This document shows, piece by piece, positions 25,531 through 34,331 of a stretch of 64,000 nt of DNA. The stretch covers positions 191,163 to 255,162 of the forward strand of contig JBMNGP010000034.1 of assembly GCA_050949905.1 (NCBI GenBank), given 5' to 3'. The DNA comes from DUML01 sp050949905. Lineage in GTDB: Bacteria > Bacillota > Desulfitobacteriia > Desulfitobacteriales > Syntrophobotulaceae. The number at the start of each line of letters is the position of its first letter. Position 1 is the first letter of the stretch. A model generated the notes under the pieces. It saw nothing but the letters and a program-made list of their open reading frames with translations, did not search any database and had not been told where the DNA came from. Position numbers and translations under genes: made by a program.

Positions 25531-27111
25531 GTGTTTAGAAACAAAAAACTTGTTTGCTTTGTGGTACTGATGCTGTCAGTTGCCCTGATAATGACAGGTT
25601 GCAGCGGGACAAGCTCAACACCGGCCTCAGGTGAAAAGGCGCAAGACGGGATTCTCATTATCGCTAGAAGTACGGACGCAGAGTTAATAGATCCCGGATT
25701 TGGTTGGAGTGAAGGAGATATCGATATTATCTATCACCTCTATGACGGGCTGGTAAAGTTTAAAAACGACGATCTGGAAGTTGAGCCTGCCCTGGCAACC
25801 GAATGGAAAGTTTCTGAAGACGGCAAAACTTGGACTTTTAAACTGCGGGAAGGAGTTAAATTCCACGACGGCACTGATTTTAACGCTGAAGCAGTAGTTC
25901 AGACTTTCAAGCGGATCCTAGATGAAAATAATAAGTACTATGGTGTTGTGCAAGGTGGATATTCTTATCTAGAATATCTCATGGCTGATGTGGTTGAAGA
26001 TGTTGTCGCTGTCGATGAATATACAGTGGATTTTAAACTTAATCAGGTTTTTGCCCCGTTTCTTACTTATATGGGTTATTATTCTCAATTCATTGTCAGC
26101 CCGACCGCTCTCGATGAATACGGTGCTAAATTCCCCCAAAACCCTGTCGGTACCGGGCCTTTTGTTTTTGATAAGTGGCAGAGAGGAGAATACGTTCAAT
26201 TAAAAGTTAATGAAAATTATTGGGGGGAGAAACCCATAATAGACACTCTTATTTTTAAATGTGTACCGGAATCTTCAACCCGGCTTATGGAACTGCAAAG
26301 CGGCCAGGTTGATGTTATTAAAGCTTTGGACCCAGGTCAGCTCAGCAAAGTGGAAGCGGATGAAAATCTCGAGTTGCTCTCCGTTCCCGGAGCAAATCTC
26401 TTCTACGCAGCTTTCAATTGCACCAAAGAACCATTTAATAATCAAAAAGTACGCCAAGCTATAAATCATGCTATCGATATGGATAAAATAGTTGAAGTTA
26501 TTTATGAAGGAAGCGGCACCAGGGCTATTAATTCCCTGCCGCCCACTGTTTTCTCTTTTGATGAAACAGCCGGCCCTTATGAATACAATCCGCAAAAAGC
26601 CAAAGAATTGTTGGCAGAAGCAGGGTATCCTAATGGCTTTGAAACCAACCTCTATTCCTTTATTTATGCCCGGCCGTACGTAGCTAAGCCTGTCCAGGTG
26701 GCGGAAGTAATAAAAGCCGATTTGGAAGCAGTCGGTGTTAAAGTAAACATTGTCACCAACGAGTGGGCAACCCATTCCGATATTATGGATAATATGAAAC
26801 ATGATATTGGCTTAAGCGGCTGGTACGATATACCTTATCCCAGCAATTTCTTGAAAGCTATGGCTTTGGAAGGTGCTAATACGGGTTATATGCCGGACGA
26901 ACTGGTTGAATTGGCCAAGGCTGCCTGGGCAACTTACGACCGTGCTGAACAGGAAGAAATTTATAAGGAATTTCAGCATAAGCTTTACGAGGGAGCACCT
27001 TTGATTCCGATAGCTCATAATAACTATACAGCAGCAATCAGCAAAAATGTCAAAGGTTTTGAATTGGATATAATCGGTACTGTAAGGGCGCATAAAGCTT
27101 ATAAGGAATAG
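25531..27111 (+). CDS. Family 5 peptide/nickel-type substrate-binding lipoprotein
   Basis: 526 aa from GTG 25531 (AAGGGAG 8 nt upstream; longest frame at 25522). Lipoprotein signal ending LIMTGCSG. SBP_bac_5 features: YDGLVKFKNDDLEVEPALAT, WTFKLREGVKFHDGTDFNAE, NPVGTGPFVFDKW, FNNQKVRQAINHAIDM. The C-terminus, GAPLIPIAHNNYTAAISKNV, is typical of DppA-like proteins. The binding protein is last in the operon, which is unusual but not rare. The next gene is an amidohydrolase that may act on what is imported. Confidence 0.93.
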   Translation: MFRNKKLVCFVVLMLSVALIMTGCSGTSSTPASGEKAQDGILIIARSTDAELIDPGFGWSEGDIDIIYHLYDGLVKFKNDDLEVEPALATEWKVSEDGKTWTFKLREGVKFHDGTDFNAEAVVQTFKRILDENNKYYGVVQGGYSYLEYLMADVVEDVVAVDEYTVDFKLNQVFAPFLTYMGYYSQFIVSPTALDEYGAKFPQNPVGTGPFVFDKWQRGEYVQLKVNENYWGEKPIIDTLIFKCVPESSTRLMELQSGQVDVIKALDPGQLSKVEADENLELLSVPGANLFYAAFNCTKEPFNNQKVRQAINHAIDMDKIVEVIYEGSGTRAINSLPPTVFSFDETAGPYEYNPQKAKELLAEAGYPNGFETNLYSFIYARPYVAKPVQVAEVIKADLEAVGVKVNIVTNEWATHSDIMDNMKHDIGLSGWYDIPYPSNFLKAMALEGANTGYMPDELVELAKAAWATYDRAEQEEIYKEFQHKLYEGAPLIPIAHNNYTAAISKNVKGFELDIIGTVRAHKAYKE

Positions 27112-27196
27112 GTTTCAGCTAAAGAACCTTAGGGCTAAGATTAAGATCGCCATAGGTTTTAGATTTTGTGACTAATCCAATATTAGAAAAAATAGG

Positions 27197-27228
27197 TCTG
27201 GGCAGAAAGGTAATTCATTCTGCCCAGA
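27197..27228 (+). terminator. Hairpin between transporter operon and amidohydrolase
   Basis: TCTGGGCAGAA (27197-27207) pairs with TTCTGCCCAGA (27218-27228), an 11-bp perfect stem. No T tract follows, so it may reduce or process transcription rather than end it fully. Confidence 0.45.
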
Positions 27229-27262
27229 AACTACTAATGATTTCGTTTTTAAGGAGGAGCTT

Positions 27263-28468
27263 ATGCTTACAGTTTTAAAAGGGGCAACGATTTTTGACGG
27301 TACCGGCCGGGATGTTATTGAAAATGGATTTGTCGTTATTGGTGAAAACGGCAGGCTGGAGTTCGTAGGTCCCCCCTATACTCTACCGGACGGTGACCAA
27401 ATTAAAGTTATAGACGTCAGTGGAAAATTTATTTTACCCGGTCTTATCGATTGTCATATTCACTTAGATCTCCACGGTATGCCGGATACTTATGAAGAAA
27501 ACCTGGTGGAAGACAAATTGAGAGCCATCCGGGCAGCTCAAGAGATGGAAGCAACCTTGCAAGCAGGTTTTACGACGGTTAGAAATGCCGGTTCAGTTAA
27601 TTATATTGATTTTAGCGTCCGTCAGGCGATAGAAAACGGCTGGCTAAATGGACCGCGAATCCTAACCAGTGGACGCATCCTTTCCATTACCTGTTCCGGA
27701 ACGGAATACTTTGCCGGCATGTACAGAGTGGCCGATGGTTATGACGAGTTCAAAAAAGCAGCGCGGGAACAATTAAAAGAAGGTGCGGATTTCTTGAAAA
27801 TAATGGCTACAGGAGCTTTTATGAATCCCGGAGGGATACCGGGTGCCGAGCAGCCTGACTTAAAAGAAATCCGGGCTGTAGTGGAAGAAGCGGCAAAGCT
27901 GGGCAAATATGTTGCCGCTCATGCTCACGGTGCCCAAGGGATAAAAAATTCCATTCGGGCAGGAGTTCGCACTATTGAGCATGGCACCTTTGCCGATGAA
28001 GAAGCTCTCCAATTGATGGTTGAAAACCGAGTCTTCCTGATACCAACCTTTGCTGTAGATTATTACTGGATGAAATACGGCCTGGAAGGCGGCGTGCCGG
28101 AACATATGCTGGAGAAAGCAAACGAAGCTAAAGGCATTAGTATCGAGACAACCCGTAAAGCCTTGCGGGCCGGTGTACAAGTAGCAATGGGTACGGATGC
28201 CGGAACACCTTATAACTATCACGGGGGAAATGCGATTGAGCTTTGGATAATGGTTGAAGAAGGCTTAATGACTCCGCAAGAGGCTATCTTAAGCGCTACC
28301 AGAACAGCAGCTTTAGCTTGCGGAATTGAATCCGAGACAGGTACCTTGGAAAAGGGCAAATGGGCTGATCTCTTGGTAGTTGAGGGTAATCCCTTAGTTG
28401 ATATTAGCATCTTGACCAAGCAAGAGAACATTCTTAAAGTTTTCAAAGAAGGCAAAAGTGTTAAGTAA
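27263..28468 (+). CDS. Metal-dependent amidohydrolase (imidazolonepropionase/prolidase-like)
   Basis: 401 aa from ATG 27263 (AAGGAGGAG upstream). TIM-barrel amidohydrolase motifs: HxH in LPGLIDCHIHLDLHG, a probable carbamylated Lys in GADFLKIMATGAF, His in VAAHAHGAQGI and IEHGTFADEE, and catalytic Asp in MGTDAGTPYNYHGGNA. It ends with the usual LEKGKWADLLVVEGNPL strand. The set fits the Xaa-Pro dipeptidase/aryldialkylphosphatase-like subgroup, so hydrolysis of an imported dipeptide is a reasonable guess. It lies 151 bp after the peptide transporter operon, same direction, with a hairpin between. Confidence 0.88.
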   Translation: MLTVLKGATIFDGTGRDVIENGFVVIGENGRLEFVGPPYTLPDGDQIKVIDVSGKFILPGLIDCHIHLDLHGMPDTYEENLVEDKLRAIRAAQEMEATLQAGFTTVRNAGSVNYIDFSVRQAIENGWLNGPRILTSGRILSITCSGTEYFAGMYRVADGYDEFKKAAREQLKEGADFLKIMATGAFMNPGGIPGAEQPDLKEIRAVVEEAAKLGKYVAAHAHGAQGIKNSIRAGVRTIEHGTFADEEALQLMVENRVFLIPTFAVDYYWMKYGLEGGVPEHMLEKANEAKGISIETTRKALRAGVQVAMGTDAGTPYNYHGGNAIELWIMVEEGLMTPQEAILSATRTAALACGIESETGTLEKGKWADLLVVEGNPLVDISILTKQENILKVFKEGKSVK

Positions 28469-28515
28469 TGATTAAGGCCAGCTATTGACCGGCTGTTGGC
28501 ATCCTCAGGGTAAGA

Positions 28516-28542
28516 TTGACAACTGAAGAATAGTGGTATAAT
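28516..28542 (+). promoter_or_regulatory. Probable sigma-A promoter of the thrS leader
   Basis: TTGACA (28516-28521) and TATAAT (28537-28542) with a short 15-bp spacer, compensated by an extended -10 TGG before TATAAT. Transcription should begin near 28549, just before the T-box. Confidence 0.7.
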
Positions 28543-28548
28543 CTATAT

Positions 28549-28819
28549 GTTAAATAAGCTAAAACAATGAAGAGGACAGTACTCTGAATAAGAAGCAACC
28601 AGAGAGAAATGCCACAGGCTGGAAGCATTTCTGCGAGGTTCAGAAGAAAACCCCCTCCGAGTGCCGGGCTGAAAATAAGAGTAAGCCGGCCGTTTGTCCG
28701 CGTTAAGGACCTTCAAGGGAAATTATCTTGTTGCAGGGATTTATTAATTTCAGGATAATTTCTGAAATTGGGTGGAACCACGGTTTAAGTACTCTCGTCC
28801 CATAGGGATGAGAGTTTTT
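28549..28819 (+). promoter_or_regulatory. T-box riboswitch upstream of thrS, specifier ACC
   Basis: The T-box sequence GGGTGGAACCACGG is at 28770-28783, followed by a terminator with stem ACTCTCGTCC/GGGATGAGAGT (28791-28815) and a T run. Stem I is at ~28560-28665; its 3' internal-loop side reads GAAAACC, giving ACC (28650-28652) as the threonine specifier codon, in agreement with the gene controlled. Uncharged tRNA-Thr(GGU) would allow read-through. Confidence 0.92.
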
Positions 28820-28844
28820 ATATTTTTTAAGGAGTGACTGTTAA

Positions 28845-30764
28845 ATGATTAATTTAACTCTTAAAGATGGTTCGGTGCGGCAGGTAGCTGAAGGCACAAC
28901 CATTAGGGAGTTAGCCCAAGCCATATCTCAAGGTTTAGCCCGGAATGCTGTGGCCGGCAAGGTCAACGGGGAGGTTAAGGACTTAGCCTTTCCTTTGCAG
29001 GAGAATGCTCAAGTCGAGATCTTAACTTTAGACAGTGAAGAAGGACTGGAAGTAATGCGTCATTCTACTTCCCACCTTTTAGCCCAGGCTGTTAAAAATC
29101 TCTTTCCCGGCACCCTGCTCGGTATTGGCCCTGCTATTGCCAATGGCTTTTACTACGACTTTGATTCCGAGCATGTTTTTACTCCCGAAGATTTAGCAAA
29201 AATTGAGCAGGAAATGAAAAGGCTGGCCAAAGAAGATTATAAATTCGAAGGCCGGACAGTCTCTAGGGAAGAGGCACTTGACTATTTTCAAAACCAAGGT
29301 GAAAAGTACAAGGTGGAGTTAATTAATGACCTGCCCGGGGAAGCCAGAATCTCGATGTACACTCAGGGTAACTTTACGGATCTCTGTGCCGGCCCGCACG
29401 TTCCTTCCACCAAAATACTCAAAGTCTTTAAGCTGCAAAGCGTAGCCGGAGCTTACTGGCGGGGCAGTGAAAAAAACAAAATGCTGCAAAGGATTTACGG
29501 CTTGGCTTTTGCTAAAGCTGCCGACTTGGAGGATTATCTCTTTAAATTGGAAGAGGCTAAAAGGCGTGATCACCGCAAACTTGGCCTGGAACTAGATCTC
29601 TTCAGCCTGCATGACGAAGGGCCCGGATTCCCCTTTTTCCATCCCAAAGGCATGGTTTTAAGGAATACCCTAGAGGACTTCTGGCGCAAGGAGCATCAAA
29701 AAAGAGGCTATGTCGAGATCAAAACTCCGATTATTTTACACCGTTCCCTGTGGGAACAATCCGGCCACTGGGATCACTATAAGGAAAATATGTATTTTAC
29801 CAAGATTGATGACCAGGATTACTGCGTGAAACCGATGAACTGCCCCGGTGGAATGATTATGTATAAAACAAAATTGCGCAGTTACAGGGATTTACCCATC
29901 CGCTGCGGCGAGCTGGGCCTCGTGCATAGGCATGAGCTCTCGGGAGCTCTTCACGGTCTGCTCCGGGTGCGTAATTTCACCCAGGACGACGCTCATATCT
30001 TCATGCTGCCCTCCCAGATTAAAGATGAAATTATCGGAGTCATAGATTTAGTCGACTATTTCTATAAAGTGTTTGGCTTTGAGTATCACGTGGAACTCTC
30101 CACCCGCCCGGAGAATTCCATGGGCTCCGATGAAGCTTGGGAAATGGCGACCAATGCTTTGGAAGATGCTTTAAAAGCCAAAGGTATGGCTTATAAGATC
30201 AATCCGGGTGATGGAGCTTTTTATGGGCCAAAAATTGACTTCCATTTAAAAGACTGTTTAGACCGGACCTGGCAGTGCGGGACGATTCAATTGGATTTCC
30301 AGATGCCGGAGAAATTTGATTTGACTTATATCGGGGAAGACGGCGAAAAGCACCGGCCGGTTATGATCCATAGGGTAGTTTACGGCAGTATTGAAAGGTT
30401 TATCGCTCTTTTGACCGAGCACTATGCCGGGGCTTTCCCGACCTGGCTGGCACCGGTTCAGGTGAGGATTTTACCAATAACCGATAAGCATAATGAGTAT
30501 GCGCGGCAAGTTCGCGACTTCCTTAGCGAGCAGGATATAAGAGTCGAAATCGATGACCGCCGGGAGAAAATCAATTATAAAATCCGCGAAGCCCAGACTG
30601 AGAAAATACCCTTTGCTTTGGTCATCGGAGATAAGGAAGCTGCGGAGCAAATAGTTGCCGTGCGCCGCTACGGCCAGAAAAACACCACTACTTTAAGCTT
30701 GCAGGATTTTGCTGAATTAGTTAAGGAAGAAATCCTAAGCAAAACGACGGGTGCAAGCAAGTAA
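28845..30764 (+). CDS. thrS: Threonyl-tRNA synthetase
   Basis: 639 aa, full length. TGS domain at 1-60, editing domain with HSTSHLLAQAVKNLFPG, class II catalytic core with zinc ligands in CVKPMNCPGGMIMYK (Cys), RHELSGALHGLLRVR (His) and the later QLDFQMPEKF / VMIHRVVYGSIERFI, and an anticodon-binding domain (QVRILPITDKHNEYA) at the C-terminus. It charges tRNA-Thr. ATG 28845 has AAGGAGTGA 7 nt upstream. It is controlled by the T-box before it and closed by a terminator at 30791. Confidence 0.98.
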   Translation: MINLTLKDGSVRQVAEGTTIRELAQAISQGLARNAVAGKVNGEVKDLAFPLQENAQVEILTLDSEEGLEVMRHSTSHLLAQAVKNLFPGTLLGIGPAIANGFYYDFDSEHVFTPEDLAKIEQEMKRLAKEDYKFEGRTVSREEALDYFQNQGEKYKVELINDLPGEARISMYTQGNFTDLCAGPHVPSTKILKVFKLQSVAGAYWRGSEKNKMLQRIYGLAFAKAADLEDYLFKLEEAKRRDHRKLGLELDLFSLHDEGPGFPFFHPKGMVLRNTLEDFWRKEHQKRGYVEIKTPIILHRSLWEQSGHWDHYKENMYFTKIDDQDYCVKPMNCPGGMIMYKTKLRSYRDLPIRCGELGLVHRHELSGALHGLLRVRNFTQDDAHIFMLPSQIKDEIIGVIDLVDYFYKVFGFEYHVELSTRPENSMGSDEAWEMATNALEDALKAKGMAYKINPGDGAFYGPKIDFHLKDCLDRTWQCGTIQLDFQMPEKFDLTYIGEDGEKHRPVMIHRVVYGSIERFIALLTEHYAGAFPTWLAPVQVRILPITDKHNEYARQVRDFLSEQDIRVEIDDRREKINYKIREAQTEKIPFALVIGDKEAAEQIVAVRRYGQKNTTTLSLQDFAELVKEEILSKTTGASK

Positions 30765-30790
30765 CTGGCCTAAATAAATAATAGCTTTAA

Positions 30791-30826
30791 CCCGCCCTAA
30801 AACTTTTCGGGGGCGGGCTTCTTTTT
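30791..30826 (+). terminator. Terminator after thrS
   Basis: CCCGCCC (30791-30797) pairs with GGGCGGG (30811-30817), followed by a T-rich tail. It lies 26 bp beyond thrS. Confidence 0.85.
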
Positions 30827-30909
30827 ATTTAGTTCTTTTTAAGGTAAAATAGAGGAGAATATTTTCATATATAAAGCAATGTATAATTTTTTTGGATGGT
30901 GGAGCAATA

Positions 30910-31869
30910 ATGATGGGGATAGGCAAAATAAAACAGAATGAGTTAAAAGCCGGAGAGTCCCTCGTAACTTTTTTCCTTATTCGCCGGATTGAGTGTAAAA
31001 CAACCAATGCCGGCAGCAAATACCTGGATATACTGCTTGGCGATGCCGACGGAGAAATAACAGCCCGGCTCTGGGACTGCAGCCATGAGGATGAGGTTCG
31101 CTTTAATACTAATATGTTGGTTAAAATACAGGGTACAGTTGTGGAATGGCAGGGGAAGAAACAAATTAAGATTGAAAAAATCCGTCCTGCCAGCGCTGAG
31201 GATAAAGTTGACATCAAAGAGTTTGTCCCGGTAGCACCTTATGACCCTGAGGACATGTATGGAGAAGTTTTTGCTTATACTTTAAAAATTGGTGATCCCA
31301 AACTCAGAGAGATGGTTCAGATGCTGATCTCGGAAGCGAAGGCAAAGTTACTCACTCATCCTGCCGCTGTGCAAAACCACCATGCTGTGCGTTCCGGCTT
31401 GCTTTATCATACCTTAACGATGCTTAGGGCAGGCGAAAAAATGCTGGAAGTTTATGATTTCTTGAATCAGGATCTTCTTCTGGCAGGCATCATTCTGCAT
31501 GATATTGCTAAGTTAGACGAAATAGCCGCTAATGAATTAGGATTGGCTGTGGAATATACCTTAGAAGGGCAGCTGCTGGGCCATCTGATTCAGGGGATTA
31601 AACGGATTGAGCAAGCAGCCCGGCAGGTTGGTCTCTCAGAGGAAAAAAGCGTGCTTTTAGAACATATGCTGCTTAGCCATCACTATGAGCCGGAATTCGG
31701 CAGCCCCAAAAGGCCGATGTTTCCGGAGGCCGAGCTTTTGCATTATCTAGATATTCTTGATGCCAGGATGTTCGATATGCACAAGGCTCTTGGGGAGGTA
31801 CAGCCGGGAGAGTTTACCGACAGACTGTGGGTATTGCATAATAGAAGGCTGTACAAGGCCAATAATTGA
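30910..31869 (+). CDS. yhaM: 3'-5' exoribonuclease YhaM family (OB fold + HD domain)
   Basis: 319 aa from ATG 30910 (GGTGGAG upstream); a longer frame begins at TTG 30892. N-terminal OB-fold nucleic-acid-binding domain (~12-95: YLDILLGDADGEITARLWDC), then an HD phosphohydrolase domain with H at VQNHHAVRSGLLYHTLTM, the HD pair in GIILHDIAKLDE and further His in LEHMLLSHHYEPEFGSP. This order is diagnostic of YhaM/CBF1 exonucleases that trim RNA 3' ends. It is a single gene or co-transcribed with the following lipoprotein gene. Confidence 0.92.
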   Translation: MMGIGKIKQNELKAGESLVTFFLIRRIECKTTNAGSKYLDILLGDADGEITARLWDCSHEDEVRFNTNMLVKIQGTVVEWQGKKQIKIEKIRPASAEDKVDIKEFVPVAPYDPEDMYGEVFAYTLKIGDPKLREMVQMLISEAKAKLLTHPAAVQNHHAVRSGLLYHTLTMLRAGEKMLEVYDFLNQDLLLAGIILHDIAKLDEIAANELGLAVEYTLEGQLLGHLIQGIKRIEQAARQVGLSEEKSVLLEHMLLSHHYEPEFGSPKRPMFPEAELLHYLDILDARMFDMHKALGEVQPGEFTDRLWVLHNRRLYKANN

Positions 31870-31902
31870 ACTTATTAATGAACGAATGAGGTAAGATTGT
31901 TT

Positions 31903-32967
31903 ATGTTTACAAAGGGTAGGAAATGTCATAAAAAAAATTGGCTCCCACAAATATGTCTGGTAATGGTATTAGTCATGGCCCTTTCCGGCTGCGGATTAAT
32001 AGGTAATGGAGTCCAAAAAGGCCAGGCCGGGGATTTGGACGAAAACGCCGCTAAAATAGGTCTTATCACCGGGGAAAGAGGTATTGATGATCCTTATTAT
32101 CAAAAAGCCTGGGATGGGTTGCAAAAAGCTGAGCAGGATTTGAAAGTAGGAATTGGCTATATTAAGGCTAAAAATGTTAAGGATTATCCTGCCAAACTGG
32201 CGGAATTGAAAAATGAAGGCTATGAGCTAATTTTTACGGTTGGCTCCCAAGCAGTCCCGGCAGTTTTGGAAGCAGCTGCGAAAAACCCCGAAATTAAATA
32301 TATCTGCCTCGACAGTACTGTAGCTGAACCGGTTCCGGCCAACGTCTTAGGAGTATCTTATAAAGTAGAGGAAGGAGCCTTTTTAGCAGGCTATCTAGCC
32401 GGTAAAATAACGGACTCCAATGTCGTTGGTTTCATTTCAGGGGATAATCACGATGAATCCTTACGCTACTTTTATGGTTATAAGGCCGGTCTGCGCTTTG
32501 TCAGTTCCCAGTGTGAGTTAATGAAAGGTATAGCAGGGACCTTTACGAATAAGGGCAGATTAAAAGAGATGGCCGAAAGAATGGTGGAATGTAAAGCGGA
32601 TGTTATCTTTCATGTAGCCGGAACAGCGGGACAGGGCGTGACCGAAGTGATGGCTAAGGCAGATGGGTACTCCATAGGTTCAGACGTTGATCAGAATAAG
32701 CTTGCTCCAGAAAGTGTGCTGTCTTCAGTAATTAAAAATAACGATACAGTTAGTTTGCAACTCATTAATCAGTTCAAGGCCAAAAGTTTGCTACTGGGAA
32801 GGAACGTTGCCCTTGGTTTAGCAGATAAAGGAGTAAGCTTGGCCGAGTTGACTGAAAATATGGTTCCGGAAGATATCAATAAGCGTCTGCTGGCGCTGCA
32901 AGAGGAAATAATTGAAGGTAAGAGAAAGGTTCCGTCTACCGAAAAAGAATATTTTGAAATGGATTAA
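31903..32967 (+). CDS. BMP/Med-family substrate-binding lipoprotein
   Basis: 354 aa from ATG 31903 (TTG 31897 is an alternative). Signal peptide with lipobox ALSGCGLIG. The mature part has the type 1 periplasmic-binding fold of the basic membrane protein (PnrA/Med) family: IGLITGERGIDDPYYQKAWD, ELIFTVGSQAVPAVLEAAAK, EGAFLAGYLAGKITDSNVVG and VIFHVAGTAGQG. Relatives bind nucleosides or act as surface regulators such as Med. No ABC transporter genes are adjacent, so an orphan or regulatory role is possible. The apbE gene follows after one base, suggesting a shared mRNA. Confidence 0.87.
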   Translation: MFTKGRKCHKKNWLPQICLVMVLVMALSGCGLIGNGVQKGQAGDLDENAAKIGLITGERGIDDPYYQKAWDGLQKAEQDLKVGIGYIKAKNVKDYPAKLAELKNEGYELIFTVGSQAVPAVLEAAAKNPEIKYICLDSTVAEPVPANVLGVSYKVEEGAFLAGYLAGKITDSNVVGFISGDNHDESLRYFYGYKAGLRFVSSQCELMKGIAGTFTNKGRLKEMAERMVECKADVIFHVAGTAGQGVTEVMAKADGYSIGSDVDQNKLAPESVLSSVIKNNDTVSLQLINQFKAKSLLLGRNVALGLADKGVSLAELTENMVPEDINKRLLALQEEIIEGKRKVPSTEKEYFEMD

Positions 32968-32968
32968 G

Positions 32969-34036
32969 ATGGGAAAAAGTGGTTTAAGAATCTCGACCCT
33001 AAAGTTTGTCCTTCTCTTGTTACTAATGGCAAGTTTAATTCCTGGCTGCGCAAATCATGTCCAAGATAAGGCGGTCGAAGCGGAGACTTTTGCCATGGGG
33101 ACAATTATTTCTCAGAAAGTCTATGGTGAAAAAGCCCAGGCAGCAATAGATGAGACTCTAAGAACAATCAAAAAGCTGGAGTCTCTTTTGACTTTCAATT
33201 CTGAAGAGGGAGATATCTATCAAATAAACCAAAACGCCGGTCTAAAGCCTGTAAAAGTAAGCCCCACAACCAGGCATATCTTGGAGACGGCTTTAAAAAT
33301 TGCCAGGTTAAGTGAGGGAGCCTTTGACCCCACGATAGGACCCATCGTCAGAAGCTGGAATATAGGTAGTCCGGACGAGCGGATTCCGGCACAGGCCGAA
33401 CTCTCCGAGCTGCTGCCCCTTGTTGATTATCAGGATGTCTTATTAGACGGAACCTCTGCCGCCGGATTAAAGAACGAGGGTCAAATAATTGATTTAGGCG
33501 GGATAGCTAAAGGTTATGCCGGGGATTGTGCTCTTCAGATCTATAGCAAGCACGGCTGCCTATCGGCGCTAATAAATCTCGGGGGCAATGTGGTAGCCTT
33601 GGGAGGCCGACCGGACGGCAGTCCTTGGCGTATCGGCATCCAAGATCCCCGCTCAGCAAACGGCCGGGTCATCGGCTTTGTGGAAGTAGTTGATAAAGCA
33701 GTAGTAACTGCAGGCGATTACCAAAGATATTTTGTCAAAGACGGCAAACGCTATCATCATATCTTTGATCCCCGGAGCGGTCGGCCGGCCGCGTCAGGCC
33801 TGTGGAGTGTTACGATAATTGCGGATTCTTCCATGGAAGCAGACGCTCTTTCCACGGCTGTTTTTGTTATGGGAGTTAAAAAGGGATTAGAGCTTATTGA
33901 ACGCTATGGTCAAGCAGAAGCTATTCTTATAACTTCAGAGCAAAAAGTTATTGTTACTGATGGATTACGGAACAATTTTCAATTCTTGCCGGACAGTAAT
34001 GGGTATCAATATGAAAAGGGTCAACGGTCAAAGTAA
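32969..34036 (+). CDS. apbE: FAD:protein FMN transferase, lipoprotein form
   Basis: 355 aa from ATG 32969, one base after the previous stop; the longest frame (32912) overlaps that gene. Signal peptide ends with lipobox SLIPGCANH. ApbE features: FAMGTIISQKVYG at the mature N-terminus, the Mg/FAD-binding IDLGGIAKGYAGDCAL, GGNVVALGG, and the C-terminal HHIFDPRSGRPA and DALSTAVFVMG. The enzyme attaches FMN covalently to Thr in extracytoplasmic flavoproteins such as Rnf or Nqr subunits or FMN-bind proteins; no such target gene is in the window. Confidence 0.94.
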   Translation: MGKSGLRISTLKFVLLLLLMASLIPGCANHVQDKAVEAETFAMGTIISQKVYGEKAQAAIDETLRTIKKLESLLTFNSEEGDIYQINQNAGLKPVKVSPTTRHILETALKIARLSEGAFDPTIGPIVRSWNIGSPDERIPAQAELSELLPLVDYQDVLLDGTSAAGLKNEGQIIDLGGIAKGYAGDCALQIYSKHGCLSALINLGGNVVALGGRPDGSPWRIGIQDPRSANGRVIGFVEVVDKAVVTAGDYQRYFVKDGKRYHHIFDPRSGRPAASGLWSVTIIADSSMEADALSTAVFVMGVKKGLELIERYGQAEAILITSEQKVIVTDGLRNNFQFLPDSNGYQYEKGQRSK

Positions 34037-34061
34037 ATCCAAGCAGAAGCCAAATTGATTA

Positions 34062-34090
34062 TTGACATGATATTTAAGTAAGGGTATAAT
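34062..34090 (+). promoter_or_regulatory. Consensus sigma-A promoter of the infC operon
   Basis: TTGACA (34062-34067) and TATAAT (34085-34090) with a 17-bp spacer, a full consensus match. The start should fall near 34097. Confidence 0.93.
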
Positions 34091-34096
34091 ACTTGT

Positions 34097-34221
34097 GTTA
34101 AGTAGAAGCCATCCGCTTCTCACCTTATGATAATGCTGTTGTAAGGTTTCTGATGAGTATCCGATTTTGGTCAGCTCATTTGGATTTTTGTGAAGACGGG
34201 TGGATTGCATTCGTCTTTTTT
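34097..34221 (+). ncRNA. L20-type leader of infC-rpmI-rplT
   Basis: A 5' hairpin AGAAGC/GCTTCT (34104-34120) holds the loop region CCATCCG (34109-34115), which is complementary (one G-U pair) to CGGGTGG at 34197-34203 inside the second hairpin. That second hairpin, AAGACG/CGTCTT (34193-34217) with seven T, is a terminator. Long-range pairing plus terminator before infC-rpmI-rplT fits the Firmicute L20 leader, where ribosomal protein L20 represses its own operon by early termination. Confidence 0.8.
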
Positions 34222-34331
34222 TATTGGCCGTTATGTAGTTCGGCTTATTGACCTTAGCTCATCCATGGCAGCTGGTGGTCTCCCGCTATCCATGGCAGTT
34301 TGAGAGCAATTATTTTCGGAGGTGATTTCCA

